DNA from: Symbiodinium kawagutii
Taxonomy: Eukaryota; Sar; Dinophyceae; Suessiales; Symbiodiniaceae
Direction: 5' to 3'
DNA: 64,000 bases
NCBI GenBank assembly: GCA_009767595.1
Contig: VSDK01001837.1
Span: 227,885 to 291,884 of the forward strand
Position numbers and translations under genes: made by a program. This document shows positions 11,265-22,196 of this stretch, one piece after another. How positions within the stretch are numbered: position 1 is the stretch's first letter; each line of letters begins with the position of its first letter. The notes beneath the pieces are model-generated. The model was not told the origin of the DNA. It saw nothing but the letters and a program-made list of their open reading frames with translations, and did not search any database.

Positions 11265-12440
11265 ACTGGGGAGAACTCAGCCGATTCAAATTCTGGGTTG
11301 ATCAATGATGGCTGAGACGAGTTCCGACCTCAAGGGAACAACATGAAACTACAAAATCACTGCTTCGTGAAGTGAAGTGAGGGAAAACATCACCAAGTAC
11401 TGAAAAGGTGATAATTGTAGGGGAAATTCTTCGCGTCCTACTTTGGACTTCAGAGGTGTGACCACCAGCAATGACAAAAAAACAACAACTTCATTTGCCC
11501 CTCAGCAACAGGTCATTTCACCACATGCCACTAAGAATTGACTGCATTTTTGGGCTTCAGGTGGGCACACTTCTACAAACATTCATTCACCACTGAAGTT
11601 CTTTGACTTGGCGACATGATCCTCCAAGATGGCAGGTCTGTAACGATCTTGAAATAGGAAGTGGGAAATCCCCAGATTTCTAGAGCATGACCAGCATTAT
11701 CATGATGCAAGCATGAGTCATAGTGGCGAGAGACCGAGTGTACAACATTGAGAATTTGTCGCTAATGATGATTAACTAATGCTGATTACTGATCATTGGA
11801 GTCAATAAGTAAGAAAAAGGATCGTAGTTTATAAAAGCATCAATCACCAGAAATCATTAGGTGCTGCTACTTTTTACTTTCATGTCGGATTGAATAGAGG
11901 AACACCGAGACGACCCCCTTGTCATTCAATGATTCCCAGGGCAATTATCGATGACCTGTAGCCACTCACACTAGGAACTTTCATTTCTCAACCTCGAACA
12001 GCTATTGTCAACCACTGCCAGTACTAGCCGTCATTGATCAAGCAGTGAGAGGATAATTGCGGACCATCGTTAATAAATCATAATTACCAGGCATCAACTA
12101 CCCTCTGGTAAACCAATGGGTAATCCACAGTGCCTAGACAGTTAACCTATGATTATTGGAACTGACAATGAATGGCAATTTTCCAGTGCTGCGGCTGTGT
12201 TAGATTGCCAGAGCGCAACCAACATGAACAAGTTGGCGGTTCGTTTTCCCATCCCAACAAAATATCAATCTGATCAAAACAGATCACCCCCGGCCATGGC
12301 TGATCAACCCTCAAAAACAAAATGCTGGTCAATTCAAGTTAGATGAATCTATCACCAACTAACCTCCCACAAATCAACCACCCATCCAACCACCCACTCA
12401 CCCCGCATCCCGCCATTATCGCCATGGCACATCGTGGCCC
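11265..12440. other. Gene-poor stretch
   Basis: Mixed-composition sequence with a few TGATGATTA words. I see no convincing exon on either strand. Confidence 0.4.
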
Positions 12441-12444
12441 TCAC

Positions 12445-12495
12445 GGTCTCGCGCGTTTTGCGATCCGCCGTGCGTTGCTCCGCTGCTTGGAACTC
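12445..12495 (-). CDS. Small exon of an unrecognised gene
   Basis: 17 codons, EFQAAEQRTADRKTRET, GC-rich at third positions. It is bounded by CCGCAG upstream and the donor GTGAGG downstream. Strongly helical composition. The surrounding frame stays open to about 12531. Confidence 0.5.
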
Positions 12496-12959
12496 CTGCG
12501 GTGCAGCAGTGGACAGCTGCCATCACCAAGGGACCCATGGATGGCACTCGGATGGGCAGCTGGGGTTGCTGGGGTTATAGCCATGGTTGTAAGCCTTGCA
12601 AGGAAGCCAATACCCCTGCTAACCCATGGTTAATAGCTAGTTGCCAAGTGGGGATGCACATGTGCGAAGGGGGATGACATGGCACAAGTGGTGCCATTTT
12701 TCATTGGAAATCAAGGCTTTTGGGGTATATCTATGGATATCCCCTATTATATTCATCAACCAGAGGTTTGGCTTCATCCAGGAATGGCATTACTGAGGAT
12801 GCTGGTTCTGATTCATACTTGATTTTGATGTTTAGGACGTTTCTTGAATCATATTCTGGATAAACCCTAATTATCCTTATGGTTCATAATGAAGACGACG
12901 CCGTTGTGATAATTTCATGATTCAGTTGGCCCTCAGCAAGTTAAAAAGGGAAACTCAAG

Positions 12960-12989
12960 TACATACATATAAATACAAATATAAATGAA

Positions 12990-13050
<61 letters not shown>

Positions 13051-13215
13051 TTATACAAGAATAATATAAAAATGAAAATAAACATATATATATATATATA
13101 AAAATATTTCGATATGTATGTAAATAAAACAAAAATTTATATACATATATATACATACAGATGTGTATGTATTGAATCAATAAATAAATAAAAATATATA
13201 TATACACATATGTGT
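12960..13215. repeat. AT-rich microsatellite tract (TAAA/TA repeats)
   Basis: Runs of AAATAAATAAAT and long ATATAT blocks with a few GTATGT interruptions, over about 250 bases. Confidence 0.9.
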
Positions 13216-13494
13216 ATTGAAATTAGCTCAGTCAATCCTATACAAAAGCCCATTTCCAGAGGTAAATGATGCCGCAATTACTCTGGAGGATCCAGTTGGT
13301 GCTGATAACATCTCCGGATGTCTGATGTTGGGGCCATCAAGGACCAAGCACCTTATCTCTATATGCAAACAGTTTGCAACTCAGGCAAGTTGTGCGTTTG
13401 TGATTTCAAATCAGCAAACAGTACCTAGACCTAGACTTGCCTAGACAAACTGATCGCTCTCACGCTGAGTTGCCAACGAAAAGAGTTCCATGGT

Positions 13495-13575
13495 TGATAC
13501 GTCCATGAGCCGAATTCTCCCCCGAGGCCCTGGCCAGTTTGGCCGCCTTTGGCAAAGGCGTGGGCAACCTTGGCT
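13495..13575 (-). CDS. Probable exon, unrecognised
   Basis: The minus frame reads EPRLPTPLPKAAKLARASGE and then NSAHG after the acceptor CTGGCAG. The complementary plus frame is also open and ends in a donor-like CAGGTTAGT, so strand is not certain. Confidence 0.4.
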
Positions 13576-14271
13576 CTGCCAGGTTAGTGGTTGGATGGTC
13601 GCTGCTCACTTTGAAGCTGTTCATATTGAGTTGTTTCTGAGCGGGAGGGGCTTTCTTATATTGCCTTCTACACTTCTGTGACCATGAGCAGCACCTGACC
13701 AGGAGATGTGGCAACGTACCCCCATGGCGATGCTTTCGTTTCACATGCCTTCAAACCAAGGAAATGCGTCACAAATGCCTCTAGAAACATCCGCAAAAGT
13801 GTTTCCAACATCTTCTTATGGTTAGAGCACTCCCCAGTCACTAAAACATCCTCATGTTTGAAATTGTTGATAGATTTTACCCTCCTTATTAGTCACCACT
13901 GAGATCCCTGATAGCAATCAACCAGCATCGAGGTGTTCACAGGTGTTCTAGCTGATTAGTGGCATGCTGACTTGTTCCCAAGAGGTTTTGCAACAGTCCG
14001 CGTCCCTATTGAACTGGTAGAACACCGGCACACATTTTTTAAGCCATTGTATACGGTGGCTTTCTCTGACAATTAACTAGACTTGATTCATCGACACCTA
14101 TTGAGGAATTCATATCTTACCGTATTTTACTATACTGCAATCACTTTGGGTGGCTCAAAGTATCCTTACATAGATGGATTTGCAGTCTCTTTTCATGTGT
14201 CCTTGGCAGTATGATCTCAACGAGTCCTGGAGTTTCAGCTTGCAAATCCAACATGTCACACATTTCGCCAC

Positions 14272-14401
14272 GTCAACCATTGCTTCCAACGTGGTGGTCC
14301 CCCAACGAAATGCCTGGACCCCTGTGCATCCCGACGCTTCCCCGAAACGGTTTTCGAATCGCTCGAGATGCCGAGGCTTGACGCCCAACATGCGATAGTA
14401 C
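14272..14401 (-). CDS. Probable exon, unrecognised protein
   Basis: After CCTTGCAG the frame reads YYRMLGVKPRHLERFENRFG, EASGCTGVQAFRWGTTTLEA and M, with normal codon usage, before a GTTGACG donor-like site. No family recognised. The 3' boundary may vary. Confidence 0.55.
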
Positions 14402-15383
14402 CTGCAAGGAGTGCCTAAGGGGTGCAACTGCTGGCTTCACTGGACACAACTGGCGGTGAGTTATGAGCTTCGGTGACCTGGGCTCATGTCCTCGAAAAGA
14501 CCAGGCTGGGTGTGACTGGTGATGCTGGTAAGTCATCAAGGTGGACACGTCTCAGATGGGATGTGGGGAATCCGGATGTCTGGGCTATATCAATGGTCGA
14601 GGTAGCCCGGAGGCAGGTTTGCCTTTCGGTGCAAACATTGGAAAACTCAACTCACTAACTCTAATGTTGAAATTCATCAGTTGGTACTGTACGGAATGTG
14701 TTTCATCATACTTTGTCTATCTTCGCAGGTTTTTGATTTTCAGGTAATTCTGGGCAAAGGACGCTGCAAACGCCATGATTTTTGGAGCTAACAGTTGAAA
14801 CCCGGGATTTTGACAGCAAATGAACCGGGAGATTGAGAATCACCATATCAAAATCATCTCGAACTGGTGGATGTTCGATTGCCAGTTTGGAGCGTAATAG
14901 CATGTAAAAGCCATTTTGAGCAATATTCAAGACTTCTCCGTTGCCTTTTCTGCAATCGACTGCCTTTTGCAGCGCAGGTTGGTGGTTGCGCAACCACCCC
15001 ATCAAACAAAATGACAGCACATTCGGCCCATATGAGGCACACAAAGGAACATGCAATGGGACACCTCAATCGCCCCATATTTGACAAGAGCAAACCACCA
15101 GCGAAGAACGCTGCCCCTGTTCCTCTTCAAACATCGCGTCCTGTAACGGCTACGAAATTCGGGCGATCGTAATGATTGGAGTTTGGTAAGTTGCGCATCA
15201 CGACTTTGATGACTTGTCTGTCGTTGGGGAGTGCAAATCCTTGATATTCCATGTTGGCATGCGTGCCACTATTCCACCTTTAAACGATGATCCAGTTTTG
15301 TAGGAACTTGATGGTAATATTGGATCTACGTTAATCAACCCCCCCAAGTTAAGCATCAATAGATGGTGATTTACGATCAAATA

Positions 15384-15486
15384 GGTGTTTCTCAAACCAG
15401 CGTGCCCCCAAATCATCGAATATTCATCTTGCATAGTGATAAACCAACCGTAGTTTGGAGGGTTCCTTAAAGCTTGAGAAACCCTC
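15384..15486. mobile_element. Family A inverted-end element, copy 2
   Basis: Begins GGTGTTTCTCAAACCAGCGT then GCCCCC, and ends with GGTTCCTTAAAGCTTGAGAA then ACCC. It lies about 175 bases from copy 3 in the same spacer. Confidence 0.6.
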
Positions 15487-15660
15487 AAACAAGGGGGTTA
15501 CCAACTAATGGATCTCCCACATGGAGTTTCTCGCTGCCGCAGCTCACAGGACAATCTCCCGAGGCAAATCCTCAGCACTGGAAAGAGCGACTGTGCTGTG
15601 CCGCGTGTGGTGGGCGAATGCTTAACATGAGCTACCAGTGGTGGTGAAAGCGGAGCTGGT

Positions 15661-15772
15661 GTGGTGGTTTCTCAAAACAGGGAACCCCCGAAACCATCTT
15701 TTTCAAAAACCGTTTATAGCATGCAACCAAACATTTTGAGGGGTACCCTATCTTGAGAAACCAATATGTAGC
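15661..15772. mobile_element. Family A inverted-end element, copy 3
   Basis: Left end GTGGTGGTTTCTCAAAACAG then GGAACCCCC; right end GGGGTACCCTATCTTGAGAA then ACC. One of the best-preserved pairs of ends. Confidence 0.7.
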
Positions 15773-15967
15773 TGTATAAAATCATCATGAAAACGGAGCC
15801 TATCCAGCTTTTGTAACAAGCAGGTCAAAAATAAAAGGCCGTCAATAACATAGCAGCTGTCAAACAAGTCATCATGAGAACACCATTGTTGTTTTGATTT
15901 TCCAAGATAGGTTGAATAACACAAAGGTCAAACCATCCAGGGTGTTGATCACTTTATCATACTCTAT

Positions 15968-16063
15968 CTGGTTGGCGGTTTCAAGCTCTGTTGAAACATT
16001 TGAGTTGACCAACCCACCATGCCCAATAATGGGGGCACACAAATCTTTGAAACTACCAACTAG
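15968..16063. mobile_element. Family B inverted-end element, copy 1
   Basis: Left end CTGGTTGGCGGTTTCAAGCT, right end TTTGAAACTACCAACTAG. The inner TTGACCAACCCACC recalls other copies. About 96 bases. Confidence 0.55.
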
Positions 16064-16434
16064 TAGTTGTTTAGCCATTACTGTTGGTGAAGATCCCCTA
16101 TCAGTAACCATAGTTAACAACAGGGTCGATCAACCCTTGGAGTCAACCACACGCTTAGCCATAGCTCACCATCGAAACTCCAAGGGTTGCCCTGTAGAAC
16201 CAGCAGCTTGCGCATAGTCAACCATAGAAAATCTCATGGTTTCCCTCGGCCAGCGACGAGTCTTGGTGTGAGATCGATTCAAAGAATGAATCCCGCACCA
16301 CTGGTACGTAGGGAAATCGCCCCCGTTCCCCATAAAACCCCGTGGTTTCCCTATCAAACCCCATGGCTTCCCTACAAAAACCCATAGTTTCCAAAGAAAA
16401 TCCCATGGTCCATGGCTTCCATCCTAGGGATGTC

Positions 16435-16493
16435 CAGCTGAGGCTTGATCCGCCAGGGTCGCAGCAACCAGGGCGTCAGGGTTGCTCTCGTAC
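16435..16493 (-). CDS. Small exon, unrecognised
   Basis: After the acceptor GCGTCAG the frame reads YESNPDALVAATLADQASA with GC-rich third positions. The upstream frame stays open (TIGTRRV), so the start could be further left on the minus strand. Confidence 0.5.
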
Positions 16494-16539
16494 CTGACGC
16501 GGCGCGTCCCAATGGTGAGTTTTAGGGCTTCGTTGAGCT

Positions 16540-17090
16540 ACCTTCACTGGTAACATCTGGCAAGCAACCATGGTTTTTATGGTTTTTAGATGGCTTTTGG
16601 ATGGTTTTTAGATGGTTTAACTGGCAACATCTGGAAACTAAGCAGGGTTAAGGGCAGTTCTGGTAATCAAGTAACTATGGTACCAACTGGTAATCAACAA
16701 ACCATCGTTTTTGTATAGATGATTTTGAGTTTCAGGGGTTACAGGGGTCAATGGGTATAGGGGGTACAGGGGGTTCTAAGCTGCCAGCCAGTTAGGGGCT
16801 ACAGGGGTTACACCAGTTGCAGGGGTTAATGATATTTTTAGCTACCTTTTCGGGTATAAGGGGTTAGTTCTGCTACCTTAAGTTGTATCTAATCATGCTT
16901 TTAGGGGTTCGTTCTGCTGCCAACTTGCCATGGTTATGGCTGTTCGTTCCGCTACCTTGTAGGGGATGTAACCATGGTATAGGGGGTTAAAAGCTAAGTT
17001 TGAAGGATTATGAGCTAGATTTTTGGGGTAGGGATAAGCTACCTTATAATCCTTGATTATAGGGTTTACAACCATGGTGAACTAACCCCA
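16540..17090. repeat. Degenerate array of GGGGTTA/TAGCTACC and ATGGTTTTTAG units
   Basis: Alternating GGGGTTAGTTCTGCTACC, GCTACCTT, AACCATGGT and ATGGTTTTTAGATGG words over 550 bases, in both orientations. The same unit appears at 4590-4745. No coding potential. Confidence 0.7.
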
Positions 17091-17382
17091 GCTGCACATC
17101 CAGGAATGGTACTGAAAACGGTGATTAAATCGAGCGGTAGTTTTAGGGCTGTTCTATGGTGAGCTAAGTGTTTTTTTTAAGATTGTGGGTTCACCGTGGT
17201 TCTACAGAGGTTCCATGGCATTTCTAACGTGATTCTATGTAGATTTCATGATGATTCTATGGTGCTTGTATTGCGACTCTTTTTGGATGCACCATGAAAG
17301 TATGCCGTGGTAACACTGATAAAGGGTCATGAGCAAAATTGTTATACGACTCGATGAATAGTCAGTGATGAATGTAATGACA

Positions 17383-17385
17383 CAT

Positions 17386-17426
<41 letters not shown>

Positions 17427-17493
17427 CTGATGCTGATGCTGATGCTGCTGCTGCTGTTGCGGCCGCTGCTGCTGCTGCTGCTGATGATGGTGG

Positions 17494-17552
<59 letters not shown>
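17383..17552. repeat. Trinucleotide tract (GAT)n-(GCT)n-(GAT)n
   Basis: About 170 bases of GATGAT with a central CTGCTGCTGTTGCGGCCGC block. All three phases of one strand are open as poly-His, poly-Met/Ile or poly-Asp, so the ORFs across it (poly-His on minus) are expected from the repeat alone. Confidence 0.9.
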
Positions 17553-17555
<3 letters not shown>

Positions 17556-18049
17556 TAGTGGCCGATTGTGTTCAACGACTGCAAGCACAGTGGTCAATTA
17601 ATCGTCACAAGTGATTATCATGTTTTATGATGCTGTGCAACGGGAAAACCACTATGTGAAACTGACACCACCCATACTCGAGTTGGTTAACCCTGGGTTG
17701 CCCTTCAAGTAGCTCAGGTTTGAAAGTCACAACCTGATACATGGGTGATTTAAGTTACCTGATCCTCCTGATGCAATGAGTTGGTCATCAAATTCTCCTT
17801 TATCGAGGATTCCAGTGCCGGACAACTATACGTGATGATAAGCAGAAATCATCAATGTGAAAATAGACTGATCTAATTTCAATATCCCATCTCGCCCCTG
17901 AAAAAAAAACGTCCTTCAACTCAAAACCAAACCACTAAAGGGCGCTTGGGCTAGGCAAGCAGGGAGAAATCTGTGAAGAGAATTGAGGTTGGTGTGCAAT
18001 ATCCCGCACCAAATACCACTTGATCGTGTCCATTGGTTTCTCACCTGGA

Positions 18050-18300
18050 AAGGCCAACCATCAACCACCAGCAACAACCACAAACCACCATCTACAACCA
18101 TAAATCAACAGCTATAAATCAACAACCCTCAGCCGTCAACAACCATCAATGAATCAACCATAAATCTACCATTTCGACATGTGCCAAAATAGTAGTACCC
18201 CCAAAACCATTGGTTTGCAATAGATTTCCATTCTGAATGGCCATCAATCAACCATGAATCTACCATTTGGTGATTCAGGCCAACCATGAATCAACAACCA
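18050..18300. repeat. ACCATCAACCACCA-type degenerate repeat block
   Basis: Plus strand dense in AACCATCAACCA, AACAACCATCAATGAATC and CTACCATTT. No exon seen. Confidence 0.6.
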
Positions 18301-18399
18301 TTTTTTTGCCAGGGCTTCCAGGGGGGTTGCCCGAAGGAACTAAACAATCTAAACACTCGCAACTGAGTAGCAGAACCAACAACCATCAACCAGGAATCG

Positions 18400-18500
18400 C
18401 TTGACCGCCGGTTTCTCGCACTCGCTGTACTGGACGAATTGCACCACTCGGCGGCACGCTCTTTTGCTCCTTCAGCGACCGTCGTTGTGGGTGCAAAGGG
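18400..18500 (-). CDS. Coding island, frame ambiguous
   Basis: Two minus frames are open. One reads SKRACRRVVQFVQYSECEKP then AVKRF after an AAG acceptor-like site. The other reads VAEGAKERAAEWCNSSSTAS. GC content is well above the surroundings, so an exon is likely, but I cannot choose the frame. Confidence 0.4.
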
Positions 18501-18528
18501 CAGTGGGCCATGCAAAACCCTGGCGATA

Positions 18529-18618
18529 TGAGGGTTTCTTATAATTGGGGTGCCCCAAAAGCATCATCTATCACACTTCAACCATTTTGAGCGTCGCCCA
18601 TGTTAAGAAACCACGATA
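18529..18618. mobile_element. Family A inverted-end element, copy 4 (short, degenerate)
   Basis: GGGTTTCTTATAATTGGGGT then GCCCC on the left, and GGCGTCGCCCATGTTAAGAAACCAC-like right end (GTTAAGAAACCACGATAT). Shorter core than other copies. Confidence 0.5.
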
Positions 18619-19288
18619 TATGGCGGTACAATCTTTCGGAGAACTGGTGTGATCAAATCATCCGCTTCATGAAGAAATCGACGGAACAAACAGCAACAAA
18701 GCATTTTCAGCCAAGAACATACTTCTATACTCGTCTATACTCCACATAAGGACAATTACTGGTTGGCTAATACCTACTTCCTTGCAATGGCCGACTCAGT
18801 CACCACCTTGAACGAGGCATAAGAACTTTGATTTTAATTTTGATTAATTGCCCAAAAAGGTGCTGGTGTGATCGGCTCCAGGTAAGAAACGGGTGCAATC
18901 AATGAACACGTAAACTTGAACTGATGATTCCATATATGTTTTCATACTAGGGTCAGGCATTCATGTGCATCCATGCGAAATCGCTTTGTAGCTCCCCACC
19001 CATTCTAAGAGCAATCAAAGATGCCTGTTTTCCTATTGATACTGGGCAATAGCCAAACCTTGACATATCTCTACTCCATGATAAAGTATGCCGCCAGCCA
19101 TTGCTGATAATCGACCAGCCAAAGTTATATGACCATCTATTGCCTTTCCAATTGTTTCCACCATGATGTCCACGTTTCTCCATCGCTATCAGGTCAACCT
19201 GCCCCATTCGATCTAGTCATCATGGGTAATATGATGTCCAAAATGTCTACATTTCTGCCATCTTGTGCATTGGCTGTCTTGGTCCCAC

Positions 19289-19350
19289 CCATGAGCTGTC
19301 TCTGCCATCTGGGGCAGCAACACGTTGTCCAGCTTTGGCTTGTCAAAGTC
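19289..19350 (-). CDS. Small exon, unrecognised
   Basis: After CCCCAG the frame reads DFDKPKLDNVLLPQMAETAH before a GTGGGACC donor. Hydrophilic, with normal codon usage. Probably the same gene as the 19516-19643 exon, but phases do not match directly, so another exon would be needed between them. Confidence 0.5.
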
Positions 19351-19515
19351 CTGGGGCCGCGTGGCTGGGATATGCCACCGATGTTGAATCCCTCGGTTGT
19401 TGGATCTAGTAGTGGTTGAATGGGTTAAAAAGGATTTTAGATGAACAATGATGAACATATCAACATCAAATAGCTGCATAAAGACCACAACTTGTCTGCA
19501 AGATGCCCGGCTTAC

Positions 19516-19643
19516 AAAATGATGCTCCCCGGAATGGGCATGGGCAAAGCATGGTCTGCCACAGCTCGCCCAATGCTGCGCTTCGCGTCCTTCTCGAAGT
19601 AGAGGGCCATGGCATCCGGTAGCTCTCGCATGAAGCTGAAATC
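19516..19643 (-). CDS. Exon of an unrecognised protein
   Basis: Bounded by CCCCCCAG and the consensus donor GTAAGC. Encodes DFSFMRELPDAMALYFEKDA, KRSIGRAVADHALPMPIPGS and II. No stop in frame, clear splice sites, soluble composition. Function unknown. Confidence 0.65.
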
Positions 19644-20221
19644 CTGGGGGGTAGAACGGCTCGATGAGCTGAGGCCTGAAAGTAGCAGGATGGGTTCATG
19701 TTGATTCGTTGGTCAAGTATAGTGGTTCATGTTGATCAACGTTGATTAGTTGGTTGACTAGTTTTGTTTAGTTGGTTGACTAGTTTTGATTAGTTGATTC
19801 ATGTTGATTAGATTTGATTAGTTTGTTGGATAAGCATAGCGGTATGACTCTCTATTTCATGGGCTGTCGAAGACGAGATGCAGTCGCTTGTTGTAGTCTA
19901 AGCTATGACTCTCTCATTCATGGGACACATACCCACCGAAATCAGAGTGAGTGCTGAGGGTAGCAAACTCCGTCTTTGTCAAGTCAGTGCTATATGCGGG
20001 GAAAAACAGCACTGTTCAATCATGCAGCGGTTCGGTCGTTGAGTCATGAGTCATGGAATCATAGCAGAACTTTTGTCAAGGATGCATGGTCTGGTGAAAG
20101 TTGAACATTGACTGGTTGGTGAATTTAGCCTCCCTGAAACAAAAAGACACAGTAGATCGACCAATCACACTACGCATTGGGGAAAATAACAATTGTTGAA
20201 AACCACCAGCCACAACATATT

Positions 20222-20353
20222 CGGTGGTTTCTGAAAATAGGGAACCCCAAAGTTCGGGTTGGTTTGTTGCCATAAATGATCGATGATTTTGGGGGCCCCC
20301 TATGGCTTGAGAAACGCCTATTCAGCAAGCCCATGGCTTGAGAAACACCCATG
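20222..20353. mobile_element. Family A inverted-end element, copy 5, with a duplicated right end
   Basis: Left end GGTGGTTTCTGAAAATAGGG then AACCCC; right end CCCTATGGCTTGAGAAACGC at about 20318. A second CCATGGCTTGAGAAACACCC follows at 20332-20351, so the right terminus is present twice in tandem. Confidence 0.7.
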
Positions 20354-20639
20354 AATCCTGCAGCGTGATTGCTGCCAGCGTCTTTCAGCCCCAGCCTTGC
20401 TGCCAATTCCAATGAACAAGACTGAAATTGGATAGCCCTCAGCCGTCAGGAGCCCGAGATCAAGCCAATGAACTTACCAGGTGACAACCGGGCTTGGGGC
20501 CATGTAGCAAGGGGCACAGCATGCCGAGTTGAAAAGCGATTGGAGCAGCTCCCATCATTGCCAACCGTTGGTTTACCATCACTATTACTCATCAAGATGA
20601 CAGCCATCGGTGACGAAGAAAAGACATGAACCATCGTCA

Positions 20640-20885
20640 CTATCATAAACCGTATTGCGAATCATCATTATCAGGGGCCATCATTTGCCATCAGCAAACC
20701 ACCCATTGGCAACAGCTATAACCATCAACTAACTCACCATCAACCGGGTCATTCACAGCCATCAACATTGAACCCATACAACCATCAACAATCACTTGAC
20801 CATCGCTAAACCACATCGTATCAACCACCATTCCATCATATCAACCGCCATTCCATCATATCAACCACCATTCCATTTTACCATC
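20640..20885. repeat. ACCATCA / TTCCATCATATCAACC repeat block
   Basis: Includes three tandem copies of CACCATTCCATCATATCAAC at 20826-20875 within a broader ACCATCAAC-rich block. Confidence 0.65.
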
Positions 20886-20894
20886 ATTCATCAT

Positions 20895-21030
20895 GACCAG
20901 GGCTGAGTTCACCCAGCTGTGGACAAGCTGTGGCCCCAATGAAACGATGGCCAGGTTGAGGTCCCCTGCTTGCAACTCCCTGGCAACGGAATCGAGCCCG
21001 GTGGGGATGGGATGCCCGGTGAATGCTCTC
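20895..21030 (-). CDS. Exon of an unrecognised protein
   Basis: The frame HPIPTGLDSVARELQAGDLN then LAIVSLGPQLVHSWVNSALV is well formed, with alternating helix and strand. The acceptor is not certain (ACACAG at about 21027 is possible). It may belong with the 21450-21530 exon upstream. Confidence 0.5.
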
Positions 21031-21454
21031 CTGTGTTGAACCGGTGGAGGCAAACATGGCGATTAGAAATCTCCAAAACATTAGAGCATAGTCTACGATA
21101 CAAACATTGATTATATCTAAATAAAGGGGAGACACACGTGGTGATTCACGGGCCGAACAAGTGTCGTTATGTTCGTCCTCTCTGTGCCCAATCAGTTTTG
21201 AACGCTGAATATCCCTGAGTCACAATTGTTCCTAGCATCATAAGTAAGCCCTGTTAAAACCAATCATTGTTCAAACCATTCTGAACGAACCATGACCCAG
21301 CACGCTTGAGCATGATTCACCATCAGCAAACCATCACTTCGACCATCAAACAACTAGCCTTTGGCCCGAATCAGTTCACCATCAGCAGCGTATTGGAAGC
21401 ATTGGACACCGCCAGAATCATCCAGCATCTTCCAAGCCCAAGCCTCAACCCACC

Positions 21455-21535
21455 GGGCCTCAACTCTTCGACGATTCGCTTCTCGCTCTCTAACTCCCCG
21501 TCCTTGAACTCGTCCCCGCGTGTCCAGCTGTGGGG
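21455..21535 (-). CDS. Small exon, charged peptide, unrecognised
   Basis: After CCCCACAG the frame reads TRGDEFKDGELESEKRIVEE then LRP, before a GTGGGTTG donor. Acidic/basic helix-like composition. Confidence 0.5.
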
Positions 21536-21539
21536 CTCA

Positions 21540-21710
21540 TGAACTGATGGTGAGCTACGCCAGCTCTTGGGCGGTTATTTGGTGGATAAGTGATGCTGAA
21601 CTGATGGTGAACTGATACTTTATTGATAGTGAACTGATAGTTGATGGTGTTTTTTGATGGTGAAGCGATTGTCAGTTGATGATTTAACTGATGGTTTAGC
21701 TGAAGGTGAA
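21540..21710. repeat. TGATGGTGAACTGATGG-type repeat block (opposite orientation to 20640-20885)
   Basis: Plus strand shows CTGATGGTGA, AACTGATGG and GTTGATGG in near tandem. This is the reverse complement of the CCATCA words found elsewhere. Confidence 0.6.
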
Positions 21711-22013
21711 TGCTGCTGAGCTAACAATCAACAGTAAACAATGGAAAGTAATCCCATTGTGGACCGTGTTGTTGTAGATCACCGTGGTCCAAGCCGCCAA
21801 GCTCCGAAAAGCCAAATGGCAATGAGCCTTGTCAGTGATCACTCACTCCCTGTAGAGATACTCGCGATCAAGCAATAGTAATCAACACTGCATGGCCAAT
21901 CATCACTTATAATCATCTAGTTTTGAAACTGCCAGTGATTGTCAACCAACGTCGGTTTTGAACATTGCCGCATTGAGATCTTCATCTACTGTGTAACAAC
22001 CCTCTCAAAGTTG

Positions 22014-22196
22014 TCATTCAGAGGCAGGGAACAGTGCCGGTGGCTTGACAATCCAAACTGAGATCCTCTTTCCAGAACAACACTTCACAAAAGATGTAGC
22101 CACAGCTTTGAAAACACAAATGCATCGCTGGATCCTCAAGATTTGATTGATGGCTTCTGAGGTTTCTAGGTCGCAGGCGGTCAAGATCAAAAGAAC
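22014..22196 (-). CDS. Probable last exon of an unrecognised protein
   Basis: After GCCACCAG the frame reads VLLILTACDLETSEAINQIL, RIQRCICVFKAVATSFVKCC and SGKRISVWIVKPPALFPASE, ending in a stop. The upstream in-frame sequence to 22328 is also open. Function unknown. Confidence 0.5.
   Translation of the reverse strand, partial: VLLILTACDLETSEAINQILRIQRCICVFKAVATSFVKCCSGKRISVWIVKPPALFPASE

Noticed and set aside
17235..17597. Minus-strand ORFs rich in His or Ile across the GAT tract
   Set aside because: They arise from the trinucleotide repeat in every phase and have no other protein features.
20826..20875. Short tandem units as a CRISPR-like array
   Set aside because: The units are contiguous without unique spacers and the genome is eukaryotic.
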